From Planctomycetota bacterium (GTDB lineage: Bacteria > Planctomycetota > OFTM77), in NCBI GenBank assembly GCA_029260795.1, contig JAJDCO010000057.1, positions 82,003-146,002 on the forward strand: a stretch of DNA of 64,000 nucleotides, written 5' to 3'. This document shows, in pieces, positions 33,448 to 43,114 of this stretch. Numbering within the stretch: position 1 is the stretch's first letter; each line of letters begins with the position of its first letter. A program made the position numbers and the translations under genes. The notes under the pieces were generated by a model. It was not told the DNA's origin, ran no database searches, and saw only the letters and a program-made list of their open reading frames with translations.

Positions 33448-36126
33448 TCAGTTCTTTGAGGCCGCCCGGAGTCGTGCGCACTCGCTCAGCCAGGTCTTGT
33501 ACAGTCGAACGGACGGGTAATCGCGAGTCAGGTCCTCGTAGATCTCGCCGGCTCGGTCGAGAGTGGCTAGCTTGGAGTCAGTGTCGTCGACCTCCAGGTA
33601 ATAGGTGGCCAGAACCACCAGGCTGATTCCGAGATCGTGTCGATGCGACGGGCTGCGGTCATTGGCGCTCACGAGGTCTTCCCGAATTGCGATGGCCTGT
33701 CGGACTGCCTCCAGCGCCTTCGAAGGGGCTTTCATTTCCAGGTGGAGTGCGGCGAGGTTGTTGTAGCTCTGCGCGAGATCGGCGCGGATGCGGTCTTGGC
33801 CCGGTTGCTGGGCGACGAGCTGCTCACGAATCTCGAGGCTGCGCTGATAGGCCTTCAAGGCCTGGGGGAGCTCACCGCTCCGTTTGTAGGCGACCCCGAG
33901 GTTGTTGAGGACCATGGCGAGCTCGAGCTGCGCCTCGGCATGAGTCGGCTGTTGCTCGACGACTGGCTCGAGAATGCCCAGGGCCCGATCGAGCGACGCC
34001 ACGCTTTGGGCCGGATCGAGCATGGCCAAGTTGCGATCGTTCTGCGCCGATCTGACAGCGTATGTCACGACGCTTGGATTCTCGCGCAGGAGCTTCCGGA
34101 AGATGAGGCCAGCCTTCTGGTAGTCCTCGATCGCTTCGGGGGTTCTTCCGAGACGACCCATGAGCTCCGCGCGCTCTCCGTAGCTCGACGCGAGCCGAAG
34201 TTGGACGTCGGCGTCATCGGGATGGTCGGCGGCGATGGGCTCGAGTATCCCGAGGCCGCGCGCGATCAATCGCTGGGCCTCCTCGAACTCCCGTCTCGTT
34301 TGCCGGGCATCGGCCATGGCCATCAAGGTGAGGCCCAGATCGAGCCCCAGGCTGGCGTTGCGTGGATCGCTGCGAGCGAGCTCCTCACGAATCGGGAGGG
34401 CTTTCTCATAGGAGGCCAGCGCGGCTGTCCCGTCACCGGCCTGCGCCTGATCCGCGCCTGCGTTGTGATACGTCCTTGCGAGGAGGCGTCGGTTTTCGCG
34501 CGACTCCTCGGTCTCCTCGGAATCATCGACGAGCGACTCTTGAAGATCCTTCGCCCGTCCGAAGTGCTGGCGAGCGACGTCGGATTGCCCGGCGCGCCTC
34601 TGAAGGTACGCCACGCTGTTGAGGGTCGTGGCGACGTCGCGGACGCGGGTCGGGTCTTCCGGTGCTTCTTTGAGCAGATCCTCCCGAATCACCCGGGCGC
34701 GTTCATGCGATTGCAGCGCCAGTGAGAGCTGACCCAACTCACGGTACAGAGAGCCGAGCTCCTCGTGAATGCTCCCGAGCAAGGCCTCGTCGCGATGCCC
34801 CTTCTCGGCGAGAGACTCGTAGTAGTCTCGAGCCCGGACCAGCAGTGCGACGCGAATCTCCTGCGCTCCCGGCGTGGATTGCAGAAGCTCTTCACTGGAG
34901 GTGAGCACCGCAAAGGACTCGGAGATCACCTCGTTCGTGCGCCGGGCGAGAGCTTCTGCTTCCCTGGTCGCGCGCTGCGCCTCGGCGCGCTGCAGCAGGC
35001 TGACAGTCAGCCCGAGGCTGAGTGCCGCGATCACCGCCGAGGCGGCGAGCACCGGGCCCCGATTCCTTTGGATGTAGCGGCGCAATCGGTAGAGGCTGCT
35101 CGGCGGGCCGGCCAGGACGGCCTCGCGATGGAGGAATCGCTCGATGTCGGCCGCGAGCATGGCTGCGGACTCGTAGCGCCGATGTGGCTCCTTCTCGAGG
35201 GCCTTCATCGTGATCCAGTCGAGCTCGCCCCGGAGGTTGCGAGCGATCTCGTTGTGAGGCGCGTTTCGTCTCTTGGCCAGCGACGCCGTCCTGGCCGGAT
35301 TGAGATGGCTCCAGCGAGTGCTCGGCGTCGGAGGATCCACCTCGCGGACCTGGCGAGCGATCTCGTCGAAGGCGACCGAGCCCACGTCGAGCTCGAGGGG
35401 AAGCTGCCCGGTCAAGAGCTCGTAGAGGAGGGCTCCCAGCGCATAGATGTCGGTCCGGTGATCGATGCCTTCGGCCGTCGGCGCTGCCTGCTCGGGGCTC
35501 ATGTAGGCCGGAGTGCCGATGACGCGACCGATCTGGGTGTACAGGGTCTTCTCGGTGAGGCGTTGATTGATGGCCTTGGCGACGCCGAAGTCGATGATCT
35601 TGGCGAGGGGTTTGCCATCGGGATTCGTGACGAGAACGTTCGAGGGTTTGATGTCGCGGTGCAGGATGCCTCGCCGATGCGCGTGCTCGAGACCCCGGCA
35701 GAGTCCGACGAAGAGCTCGAGCCGCTCCCTCAAATCGAGCTTGTGACGGTCGCAGTAGGCGGTGATCGGTTGGCCGGCGACCAGCTCCATCGCGAAGTAG
35801 GGACGCCCGTCCTCGGTCGCGCCCGCGTCGTAGAGCTTTGCGATGGCCGGGTGATCCAGCACGGCCAGCGTCTGCTGCTCGGCCTCGAAGCGCGAGAGAA
35901 TCTCCCGCGTGTCCATGCCCAGCTTGATGACCTTGAGTGCGACGGGGCGCCGGACGGGCTCGCGCTGCTCCGCGCGGTACACGATCCCCATGCCGCCCTC
36001 GCCGATGATCTCGAGGAGCTTGTAGGGGCCGATCGAGTCTTCGGAAGGGCTAGCTGCGGACTCACCCTGAAAGAGCTCGCCCGAGTCCAGCTCGGACGGA
36101 GGCGTGTCGCTGGGCGGTTCGTTCAT
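33448..36126 (-). CDS. Membrane serine/threonine protein kinase with TPR sensor region
   Basis: An 892-residue PknB-type kinase. The kinase domain (about 33-330) has IGEGGMGIVYRAE, Lys65 in VALKVIKLG, catalytic HRDIKPSNVLV (Asp158), and DFG at 179-181, with GTPAYMSPEQAAP. A transmembrane helix lies near 358-378 (VLAASAVIAALSLGLTVSLL). The rest is a long TPR array with units such as LALQSHERARVIREDLL, LASYEKALPIREELA and ALKAYQRSLEIREQLV. This kinase-TM-TPR type is usually paired with an ECF sigma gene in planctomycetes; here the 677 bases upstream hold none. The kinase motifs are complete, so it is probably active. Confidence 0.96.
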   Translation of the reverse strand: MNEPPSDTPPSELDSGELFQGESAASPSEDSIGPYKLLEIIGEGGMGIVYRAEQREPVRRPVALKVIKLGMDTREILSRFEAEQQTLAVLDHPAIAKLYDAGATEDGRPYFAMELVAGQPITAYCDRHKLDLRERLELFVGLCRGLEHAHRRGILHRDIKPSNVLVTNPDGKPLAKIIDFGVAKAINQRLTEKTLYTQIGRVIGTPAYMSPEQAAPTAEGIDHRTDIYALGALLYELLTGQLPLELDVGSVAFDEIARQVREVDPPTPSTRWSHLNPARTASLAKRRNAPHNEIARNLRGELDWITMKALEKEPHRRYESAAMLAADIERFLHREAVLAGPPSSLYRLRRYIQRNRGPVLAASAVIAALSLGLTVSLLQRAEAQRATREAEALARRTNEVISESFAVLTSSEELLQSTPGAQEIRVALLVRARDYYESLAEKGHRDEALLGSIHEELGSLYRELGQLSLALQSHERARVIREDLLKEAPEDPTRVRDVATTLNSVAYLQRRAGQSDVARQHFGRAKDLQESLVDDSEETEESRENRRLLARTYHNAGADQAQAGDGTAALASYEKALPIREELARSDPRNASLGLDLGLTLMAMADARQTRREFEEAQRLIARGLGILEPIAADHPDDADVQLRLASSYGERAELMGRLGRTPEAIEDYQKAGLIFRKLLRENPSVVTYAVRSAQNDRNLAMLDPAQSVASLDRALGILEPVVEQQPTHAEAQLELAMVLNNLGVAYKRSGELPQALKAYQRSLEIREQLVAQQPGQDRIRADLAQSYNNLAALHLEMKAPSKALEAVRQAIAIREDLVSANDRSPSHRHDLGISLVVLATYYLEVDDTDSKLATLDRAGEIYEDLTRDYPSVRLYKTWLSECARLRAASKN

Positions 36127-36803
36127 GGTGCTTCAAGGGCTTGGAAAGGTCGCGCTCGATGGGGGCCCACCGGGTGGCGAGACAGAGCATGGGGCATACT
36201 TCAATCGCGGTTGGCAACGGTATCCCATCCCACGAGTGGCCACAACCGACTCCGCCTTTCGAGGCGCTGCCCGAGAGGGGGCATTCGCTCCGCGGCGACC
36301 GGGCACTGGCCGCCGTCGAGGTCGAGCCTCGTGCGAAGTCCGTCGGTCGGTGGCATTCCGGGCGAACGGCTCGGTCTTCGTCGGGACCGCCTCGGCGCGC
36401 GCGCTGACGGTCGGCTCGACGGAGAGCGCCCGGCGTGCAGCCCGGTGCTTCGGTGGCGGTGCTTCGGTGGCGGTGCTTCAAAGGCCTCGCGCTGAGCCCT
36501 TTTTCGGGAGCAGAACTCCGGCTCGGATGCGCCTTGGTCTTCGAACGCATCCAGGAGCTACTCGGCCACCGTCACCGCTTCGCCGCGCGTCTCGATCAGC
36601 CGCTCGTCACTGCAACGCCGGCGGGCTAGCCGAGCGCGTTCCGAGCCTTCGAGGTCTTTACGAAGCCGTTGCTCGCCGGAAGCGGTGGGCGGAGGAAGCG
36701 ACACCGGTCGGGATGCCCAGCAAGACGAGCGATTGACATCGCTTGCGGTCCCGCTTCTCATGGCCGGTCCATCGCCCTCGCCTTTACCCGGGAGCCCACA
36801 TTC
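36127..36803. other. Region between divergent kinase and MFS genes, no supported gene
   Basis: No frame here shows a recognisable protein. It contains the 14-bp tandem repeat at 36443-36479 and should hold the promoters of both flanking genes; I cannot pick them with confidence. Confidence 0.5.
36443..36479. repeat. Short tandem repeat, 14-bp unit
   Basis: CGGTGCTTCGGTGG is repeated about 2.6 times. It lies between divergent genes and outside any coding frame I support. Confidence 0.8.
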
Positions 36804-38438
36804 ATGAACTCAGCCAGTTCCGCCGCCTCCGTCGTCAAGGGTAGCGACCTCACTCCGACCGAGAAGCGTCTCCTGTTCTGGGCCAGCTTCTTGTCCCTGA
36901 TGGCGGCCGGCTTCGGTTTCGCGTTTCGGGTCGCCAAGCAGGGCACATACGGGACGGCCTTCGGGCTCTCCGAGCAGGAGGTCGGGCAAGTCTTCGGCGC
37001 GTCGTTGTGGCCGATCGCCATCACGATGATTGGCTTCAGCCTGGTCGTGGATCGCACCGGGTACAAGCTCCCGATGTATGGTGCGTTCGCGCTTCAAGCG
37101 ATCTCGGGCATTGGTACCTACTTCGCCGAGAGCTACGGCGCCCTGTACGGGTTCGCGCTGTGTGCGGGGCTCGGGCACGGCATCGTCGAGGCGGTGATCA
37201 ATCCCATCTGCGCCGCCGTGTATCCGCGCGAGAAGACCAAGTGGCTGACGATCCTGCACGCTGCTTGGCCCGCCGGACTGGTGGGCGGGACGTTGCTGAT
37301 CATCGGGTCGGAGCCGCTGGTCGAGGGTTGGCGCATCCACGCGCTGTGGATCCTGCTTCCGACGGTGGCGTACGCCGTGATGTACGTGCGCTGCCGATTC
37401 CCGGTCGATGAGCGCGTGGAAGCGGGCGTGCCGTACATCGACATGCTCCGGCAAGTGGGCTTCCTCGGAGCCGCGCTGGCCTCCTTCATGGTGATCTACG
37501 AGATCGGCAACCAGACCGACAGCCTCACGAGCTGGGTAAAGCCGGCGAACTGGTTCAGCCTCAGCCTCTACGCCGGAATCGGGGTCGGCCTGGTGTTCGG
37601 GATCGTGGTGCGGGCGGTGGGCAAGCCGCTCTTCTTCCTCTTGTGCGTGCTGATGATTCCCGTCGCCACCGCCGAGCTCGGCACGGACGGCTGGATCAAG
37701 GGGCTCATGACACCCGTGCTGAAGGACATGACGATCAACCCGGCGTTCGCGCTGGTGTTCTCGGCCTTCATCATGCTCCTCTTCCGCGTCTTCGCGGGCC
37801 GCATCCTCGGGTTCTTCAGCCCGCCGACGCTGCTGTGCCTGAGCGGCATCTTCTCGGCCGTCGGGCTTTGGTGGCTCTCGAGCGCCACGGGCATCGCCAT
37901 CTTCATCGCGTTCGTGCTGTACGCGATCGGTCAGACGTACTACTGGCCGTGCGTCCTCGGGTTCACCTCCGAGCGCTACCCCGAAGGTGGCGCGCTGACC
38001 TTGAACACCGTCTCGGCCATCGGACTGCTCGCCGCGGGCGTCATCGGGACGCCGATCCTGGGCGCTGCCTTCGACCGGTCGATCGAGCCCGCCGTGGCCG
38101 CCGAGGCTCCCGCCCTGGCACAGGCCTCCACCAAGGAGGCGGGATTCATGTGGGTGAAGCACGAGGCCATCGATCCCAAGAAGGCCACCGCCTTCATCGA
38201 TGAGGAGAGGAAGGCCGAGGGATTGCCCGCGCGGGACTGGAAGCAGGACCCACCTGAGGGCTACCAGCCTTCGAGCTCGGAGAAGATCTACATCGAGGAG
38301 AAGGAGAAGGCTGGTCGCGACGTGCTCACCTTTGCCGCGATCTTCCCGGCGATCCTGCTCGTGGTGTTCGGGATGATCGCGATCTACTTCCGCTCCCGAG
38401 GCGGCTACAAGCCGATCATCCTGGGAGGGAAGAAATGA
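36804..38438 (+). CDS. MFS transporter, sugar or nucleoside type
   Basis: A 544-residue major facilitator with about 12 hydrophobic helices. GGGAG nine bases before ATG 36804 supports the start; a longer open frame upstream has no membrane character. Helix 1 is LLFWASFLSLMAAGFGFAF, and LGHGIVEAVINPICAAVYPR is a typical intracellular-loop region. A soluble insert of about 90 residues (EEAPALAQ-like to SSEKIYIEEKEKAG) precedes the last helix, a feature of planctomycete members. The stop overlaps the ATG of a sugar epimerase gene (ATGA), so uptake of a sugar or polyol is likely. Exact substrate unknown. Confidence 0.9.
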   Translation: MNSASSAASVVKGSDLTPTEKRLLFWASFLSLMAAGFGFAFRVAKQGTYGTAFGLSEQEVGQVFGASLWPIAITMIGFSLVVDRTGYKLPMYGAFALQAISGIGTYFAESYGALYGFALCAGLGHGIVEAVINPICAAVYPREKTKWLTILHAAWPAGLVGGTLLIIGSEPLVEGWRIHALWILLPTVAYAVMYVRCRFPVDERVEAGVPYIDMLRQVGFLGAALASFMVIYEIGNQTDSLTSWVKPANWFSLSLYAGIGVGLVFGIVVRAVGKPLFFLLCVLMIPVATAELGTDGWIKGLMTPVLKDMTINPAFALVFSAFIMLLFRVFAGRILGFFSPPTLLCLSGIFSAVGLWWLSSATGIAIFIAFVLYAIGQTYYWPCVLGFTSERYPEGGALTLNTVSAIGLLAAGVIGTPILGAAFDRSIEPAVAAEAPALAQASTKEAGFMWVKHEAIDPKKATAFIDEERKAEGLPARDWKQDPPEGYQPSSSEKIYIEEKEKAGRDVLTFAAIFPAILLVVFGMIAIYFRSRGGYKPIILGGKK

Positions 38439-39283
38439 AGCTCGGAATGAACCTGCTGCTCTGGACCACCGAGGTTCAGGAGGAGCACTATCCGGTCATC
38501 CAGTCGCTCAAGCAATGCGGCTTCGACGGCGTGGAGGTCCCGGTCGCGCCCGGGACCGAGGCCGACTTTGGCGTGCACGGCAGGGTTCTCGATGACCTGG
38601 GCCTCGAGCGGACCGCCGTTTTCGCTCTCGACGACCAGGCAAACCCCATCAGCGAGGAGGCGCGGGTGCGGGAGGCTGCGGTCGACGCATTGAAGGAGGC
38701 GATCGCGAAGTCGCGGGCGCTCGGCGCGACGCGACTCGTCGGCCCCTTCCACAGCGCCTACAAGACCTTCAGCGGCTCGGGACCTACCGAGGACGAGCGC
38801 AGCCGCTCGGCGGACGTGCTTCGCCGCGCCGCAGAAGAGGCTGAGCAGGCGGGCGTCGTTCTCGCCGTCGAGCCGCTCAACCGCTTCGAGTGCTACCTGA
38901 TGAACACCGTCGCCGATGCCCGGGCTGTGATCGATCGCGTCGACCACTCTCATTGCGGCATCCTCTACGACACGCATCACATGCATATCGAGGAGAAGGA
39001 CGTCACCGACGCGGTCCGCAGAGCATCGGACCGCATCGCCCACGTGCATGTCAGCGAGTCCGATCGCGGGACACCGGGCTCCGGCCAGGTTGCCTGGGTC
39101 GATACGTTTCGAGCACTTCAAGCGAGCGGGTACGACGATTGGCTGGTGATCGAGGCCTTCTCGCGTCGGGACGCCGACTTCGCCAGCGCCATCCACATCT
39201 GGCGTGATTTCGATCCGTTCGACGAGGTCTGGCACCAGGGCCACGCCTTCATTCGCGAGACGTGGAGGAGAACGGCCCTCTGA
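38435..39283 (+). CDS. Sugar isomerase/epimerase, D-tagatose 3-epimerase-like TIM barrel
   Basis: A 282-residue AP-endonuclease-2-fold protein. Metal and acid/base residues of the ketose 3-epimerase family can be placed: Glu146 (LAVEPLNRFECY), Asp179 (GILYDTHHMHIEE), His205 (IAHVHVSESDRGTPGSG) and Glu240 (DWLVIEAFS). These are the Mn-binding set used for C3 epimerisation of keto-sugars. The ATG overlaps the stop of the MFS gene, giving a two-gene uptake-and-epimerase unit. The exact sugar (psicose, tagatose, inosose or other) cannot be read from the sequence. Confidence 0.93.
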   Translation: MKLGMNLLLWTTEVQEEHYPVIQSLKQCGFDGVEVPVAPGTEADFGVHGRVLDDLGLERTAVFALDDQANPISEEARVREAAVDALKEAIAKSRALGATRLVGPFHSAYKTFSGSGPTEDERSRSADVLRRAAEEAEQAGVVLAVEPLNRFECYLMNTVADARAVIDRVDHSHCGILYDTHHMHIEEKDVTDAVRRASDRIAHVHVSESDRGTPGSGQVAWVDTFRALQASGYDDWLVIEAFSRRDADFASAIHIWRDFDPFDEVWHQGHAFIRETWRRTAL

Positions 39284-39471
39284 TGCGATGAGGGCCTCCG
39301 CCCACCAGTGCGACGCCAGGCCGTTCGCGCCGCCCGACATCGTTCGGGCGACCCGCTGGCTGAAGCTTGGCGTTGCAAAACGAAATGCTCCAGACCGGCT
39401 CCTCGGAGGCCCGAATTCATTCGGGTGGGAGGTCGTTCGTCCTTCCGAAGCCGTCGTGATCGCCGAGGGCG

Positions 39472-39672
39472 TATCCAACGGACTGAAGTCCGCCCTCCGG
39501 TTTGGGCATCATGTCAGTCCGCTTCGGAGTCGGTCTCGCGTGACGAATCCCGTCGGTGGCTTTGCGCTCTTGCACGTGCATGGGGTACAGAGACCCGAAC
39601 GGAGTTCGACAGGTCGCGCAACTTGATCCTCGTGGCCTGTCGGCGGGGCGATTTGCCTTCGAAGAGCGTGGG
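39472..39672. repeat. Dispersed repeat, copy 2
   Basis: Same element as 29883-30007, with the left part at 39472-39501 and the right part at 39579-39672. The central stretch of about 76 bases is present only here, so one copy has an internal insertion or deletion. The right parts differ by only a few bases over about 93. Confidence 0.85.
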
Positions 39673-39675
39673 TGA

Positions 39676-39785
39676 GAGAGCGGTGCGCGAGAAGCCCTCC
39701 CGCTCGACTGAACCCCAAAGGAGTGCAAGACACCGCGGCCCGCAACTACGAGAGCCAAGGCGGCGAGGAAAATGCGAGCAGACAT
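39676..39785 (-). pseudogene. 5' remnant of an exported-protein gene cut by the repeat
   Basis: The minus strand has GGAGG eight bases before an ATG at 39785, followed by a credible signal peptide (SARIFLAALALVVAGRG) and about 20 more residues. The frame then enters the dispersed repeat and stops making sense as protein. A gene appears to have been interrupted or deleted at the repeat border. Confidence 0.35.
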
Positions 39786-40139
39786 GCGGCGGACCTCCGG
39801 CTGGGTCTGTACGACCGCCGGCATTCCCGGGCGAGGGCCGATGACATCCCCTCGATCGGAGCTCGGCGGATGTCGACGCAGCTCAAAGAATGTCATGAGT
39901 ACGACATCCCACCACGGCGTTGCTTCTCGACAGGCAGAGCGTCCTGGGTGGGATGCGCAAGGCACTTTGCACGCAGGAACCGTCCACCGTATCATGGCAC
40001 TCGGCTCGAGCGACCGGAGAGGACGTGCGCCGTCGAGCTCCTCGATCGCGACGATACGAGTCGGCATCCGCGATGGCGCTCATGGCGGGAAGGCACTGCG
40101 GAGGCGATGGAGGGACGACTTTGAAGAAGAGGACGACAA

Positions 40140-41282
40140 GTGTCTCTCAGCACTGACTTCTCGGGACTCCGCGAGCGGGTCGAGCACTTCGATCCGGAGC
40201 GCCCGCTCGAGAGCTCCGAGACCCCTCCCAGTGAGTGGTACACCGATACGAGGCTCTACGAGCTCGAGCGAGAGAGCGTCTTCGGACGCAGCTGGCAATA
40301 CGTCGGCCTCACGGAGTGGATTGCGGAAGTGGGCGAGTACTTCGCCACCGACCTGGGCCAAGACCCCATTCTCGTGGTGCGAGCCGCCGATGAGATCGTG
40401 GCCTTGAGCAATGTCTGTCGCCACCGAGGCGGCCCGCTCGTTCGCTCCGGTCGCGGCAAGGTGTCGTCGTTCAGCTGCCTGTACCATGGCTGGAACTATG
40501 CGCTCGACGGCAAGCTGCGCAAGGCGCCCGAGTTCGAAGGCGTCTGTGACTTCGACGCAAAGCGAGTCCACCTGCCTCGGATGCGCGTGGCGTCACTCGG
40601 CCCGTTCCTCTTTGTCTGCTGGTCGGACGAGACACCTGATTTGGAAGAGAGCCTGCCAGGTCTCGCCGAGCACATCGGCGGATTGCGCCTCGACCATCTC
40701 GTCCACTCCGAGCGCCGAGTCTACGCCGTCGACTGCAACTGGAAGGTGTTTGTCGACAACTATCTCGATGGCGGATACCACGTGCCCGTGATGCATCCGG
40801 ACCTGAGCCGCTCCATCGACTACGCCGGCTATCACTGCTCGCTTCGGGACGGCTGGAACCTCCAGCTCTCCCCGTTGCGCGCTGCCCAAGCCGATGGAGC
40901 CGCGGATTCAGCGGACGTGCGTCATGGCGAGGCCGCGCATTACATCTGGGCGTGGCCGAACTGGATGTTCAACGCCTACGAGGATGTGCTCGACATCAAC
41001 TGGGTCCGTCCTCTCGGCGTCGATCGCTGCGAGATCGTCTTCGATTACTTCTTCGCTGCTGACGCGAAAAAGTCCTTCATCGAGGAGAGCCTCCGCGTCG
41101 CCGAGCAGGTACAAGAAGAAGATCGCGAGATCTCCGAAGCCGTGCAGAGAGGTCTCGTCTCGAGCCGGTACGACGTGGGCCGCTACTCGGTGCGCCGCGA
41201 GAATGGGGATCACCAGTTCCACCAGCTCCTGGCCCGGGCGCTCCGGGCGGGTATCGTCCGGCGCGAAGGTGGAACGAGCTGA
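40140..41282 (+). CDS. Rieske non-haem iron oxygenase, alpha subunit
   Basis: A 380-residue ring-hydroxylating-type oxygenase. The Rieske 2Fe-2S site is CRHRGGPLV with Cys93 and His95, then CLYHGWNYALDG with Cys113 and His116. The mononuclear iron site is in VDNYLDGGYHVPVMH, with His214 and His219. The overall layout is closest to choline/carnitine-type monooxygenases (CntA-like). GTG 40140 is used, with AGAGGA six bases upstream. There is no reductase or beta subunit next door, so electrons must come from an unlinked partner. Substrate unknown. Confidence 0.94.
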   Translation: MSLSTDFSGLRERVEHFDPERPLESSETPPSEWYTDTRLYELERESVFGRSWQYVGLTEWIAEVGEYFATDLGQDPILVVRAADEIVALSNVCRHRGGPLVRSGRGKVSSFSCLYHGWNYALDGKLRKAPEFEGVCDFDAKRVHLPRMRVASLGPFLFVCWSDETPDLEESLPGLAEHIGGLRLDHLVHSERRVYAVDCNWKVFVDNYLDGGYHVPVMHPDLSRSIDYAGYHCSLRDGWNLQLSPLRAAQADGAADSADVRHGEAAHYIWAWPNWMFNAYEDVLDINWVRPLGVDRCEIVFDYFFAADAKKSFIEESLRVAEQVQEEDREISEAVQRGLVSSRYDVGRYSVRRENGDHQFHQLLARALRAGIVRREGGTS

Positions 41283-41301
41283 GCGTCGGGCTCGAAACAG
41301 C

Positions 41302-41328
41302 GCGAGCCCCGGCGGGGCCGGGGCTCGC
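41302..41328. terminator. Perfect GC-rich hairpin between convergent genes
   Basis: GCGAGCCCCGG and CCGGGGCTCGC form an 11-bp perfect stem around CGGGG. It lies between the 3' ends of the Rieske oxygenase and the beta-helix gene and probably serves both. No T-run is present. Confidence 0.65.
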
Positions 41329-41358
41329 AGTGCATTCGGGCTCGGGTCGAAGTCTCGT

Positions 41359-42801
41359 CTACTGGACGACGAAAGAGTCCGGGTGGGAGACCGAGAGAAT
41401 CCTCCCCGAGAGAGGATCCCAGGAAAGTCCCTGGAAGCAGAACTGCGTTCCGGGTGCGATGCCAGCCGGTACCGACATGCCCCGCGTGCGAGCGCCGACA
41501 CAGCCATTCAGAGGCACTTGCCGGAGAGTGGAGGGCAGAGCGAGCCACGATGACAGCGTCGGGGTCGAGGAGAGATCGAGAAAGCGCCCGTGGCTGTCGG
41601 GAAGGTCGATGCGCCCGTATCCGCACGGCTGAAACGGGGAAGCCCGGCTGAGAAAGATCTCGGCGAGGGTGCCGACTTGCCCACAGCCTGCGTACGCCGA
41701 GAAGTCGACGGGCGGCCCGCCCGAGATGGCGGGGCCATTGAGCTCCCACTCGAGGCCGAACTCGTCGGAGCCCATGTCGACGGTGTCGAGAATCCTCAGA
41801 TCGCGAGCCTCGAGATCGAGCGCGGGCAGCTCGGTACGGATCCGGTTGGAACCCGCGTCGATGGCCGGTGACTGGCGAGAGAGCTCGTACCCTCCCGAGC
41901 GGAACAGCGGGTCGGTGTCGAGGTTCCCCGGACCCGGCCAGCCGCCGCGCACGATGGAGTACCCGACGGTGACCGGATAGGGCGGTCCGAGCAGAACGAT
42001 CTCATCGACCTGGTTGTTCCAGAGGATGCAGTTGGCGACCGTGACGGGTCTCTCGAAGAAGTGACTGAACGAGAGGACCAGGCCCGCGCCCGAGCTGGCG
42101 AAGTTGCGAGAGACGGTGCAGTTGATGATCTCGAGAGTGGTGACGTTGCTGAAGAGAGCCCCGCCTTCGTTGGCGTGGTTGTTCTCGATCAGAGTGCCGA
42201 TGATCTTGATGGCCGATTCATCACAGTACTCGAAATAGAAGCCGCCCCCAATCCAGGCGTTGTTGTTCGAGACCATGCAGCTTTCGAAGCGCGGCGAGCT
42301 GCCGATGTCACCGCAGTTGACGGCTCCCCCGTAGTTCGCGGTGTTGTTGTAAATCTCACACCGGCGGATCGTCGGCGCTGCCCCTCGGATCAGCAGGCCA
42401 CCTCCGTACCGTCCCCCGCCACTCAGCTGCGTTCCGTTACCGTTGGTGATGCCGAAGCCTTCCAGGATCGCGCCGGGGCCCGTCTGTCCCTGGAATCGGA
42501 CCACGGATCCTTGCTGACCGCCATCGATGACAGTGCCCGGAGAAACGGCGCGGAGATGGATCGACTTGTCGCCGACGTCGAGATTCTCGAAGTAAAAGCC
42601 CGGCGCGACGAGGACCTCGTCACCCGTCGTCGCGGCATCGATGGCATCTTGAATCTTGCAGAATGGATCGGAGGCCGTGCCCGTCCCCGGACAGTTCGGA
42701 TGGGAGACGTCGACGAATACCTGGTCGGCGACGCTCGGAGCCTCGAGCATCACGAGGGACACGAGAATCAACACTGCTCGCTCGAGCTGCAGAGCGCTCA
42801 T
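41359..42801 (-). CDS. Secreted right-handed beta-helix protein with shared C-terminal domain
   Basis: A 480-residue exported protein; AAGGAG eight bases upstream supports ATG 42801, and a signal peptide follows (LERAVLILVSLVMLEAPSVA). Residues about 28-340 are a pectate-lyase-like beta helix of DUF1565/choice-of-anchor type: DPFCKIQDAIDAATTGDEVL, APTIRRCEIYNNTANYGGA and ESCMVSNNNAWIGGGFYFE. QSPAIDAGSN closes the helix. The last 130 residues form a beta domain (GRFLDLSSTPTLSSWL, GTQFCFQGLSWDP) similar to those at the ends of two other secreted proteins here. No catalytic motif is visible. Confidence 0.88.
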   Translation of the reverse strand: MSALQLERAVLILVSLVMLEAPSVADQVFVDVSHPNCPGTGTASDPFCKIQDAIDAATTGDEVLVAPGFYFENLDVGDKSIHLRAVSPGTVIDGGQQGSVVRFQGQTGPGAILEGFGITNGNGTQLSGGGRYGGGLLIRGAAPTIRRCEIYNNTANYGGAVNCGDIGSSPRFESCMVSNNNAWIGGGFYFEYCDESAIKIIGTLIENNHANEGGALFSNVTTLEIINCTVSRNFASSGAGLVLSFSHFFERPVTVANCILWNNQVDEIVLLGPPYPVTVGYSIVRGGWPGPGNLDTDPLFRSGGYELSRQSPAIDAGSNRIRTELPALDLEARDLRILDTVDMGSDEFGLEWELNGPAISGGPPVDFSAYAGCGQVGTLAEIFLSRASPFQPCGYGRIDLPDSHGRFLDLSSTPTLSSWLALPSTLRQVPLNGCVGARTRGMSVPAGIAPGTQFCFQGLSWDPLSGRILSVSHPDSFVVQ

Positions 42802-43114
42802 GGCGGCCACTCCTTCTCACGAGTTGGAAAGGTGGAATCGAACGTTGCGAAGGAACGCAAGCACGAGTCCACCTCGGAGAAAGAAGCGCGGATGGGCGCG
42901 GGAGCAGTGTGGCAGGTCCGTTCCGCAGTCCTCGCGCCGAAGGGCGCCGGCTCGGCATCCTCAGGTGCGAGCGCTTTCGTTTCCTTCGGGAAACGCTTGG
43001 CGGGACGTGGGCTGCGGACAGAGCTCGTCGACGAACCCGGCTCGCGATTCGGAGAGCCCTCTCCCGAATGGCTCGGCTCGGCGTTCGTCGAGACGGTCAT
43101 TCACGAACCCCCGG

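Larger units (their letters stand above)
39284..40139. other. Intergenic region with dispersed repeat copy 2 and a gene 5' remnant
   Basis: No intact gene is supported. The stretch contains repeat copy 2 (39472-39672) and, on the minus strand, a signal-peptide start at 39785 that runs into the repeat. Confidence 0.55.

Noticed and set aside
36104..36736. A 210-codon plus-strand frame between kinase and transporter
   Set aside because: It overlaps the kinase start, contains the 14-bp repeat and shows no protein-like hydrophobic pattern.
39417..40067. A 216-codon minus-strand protein spanning repeat copy 2
   Set aside because: The frame is not conserved in repeat copy 1, so the repeat is non-coding; only a short 5' gene remnant was kept.
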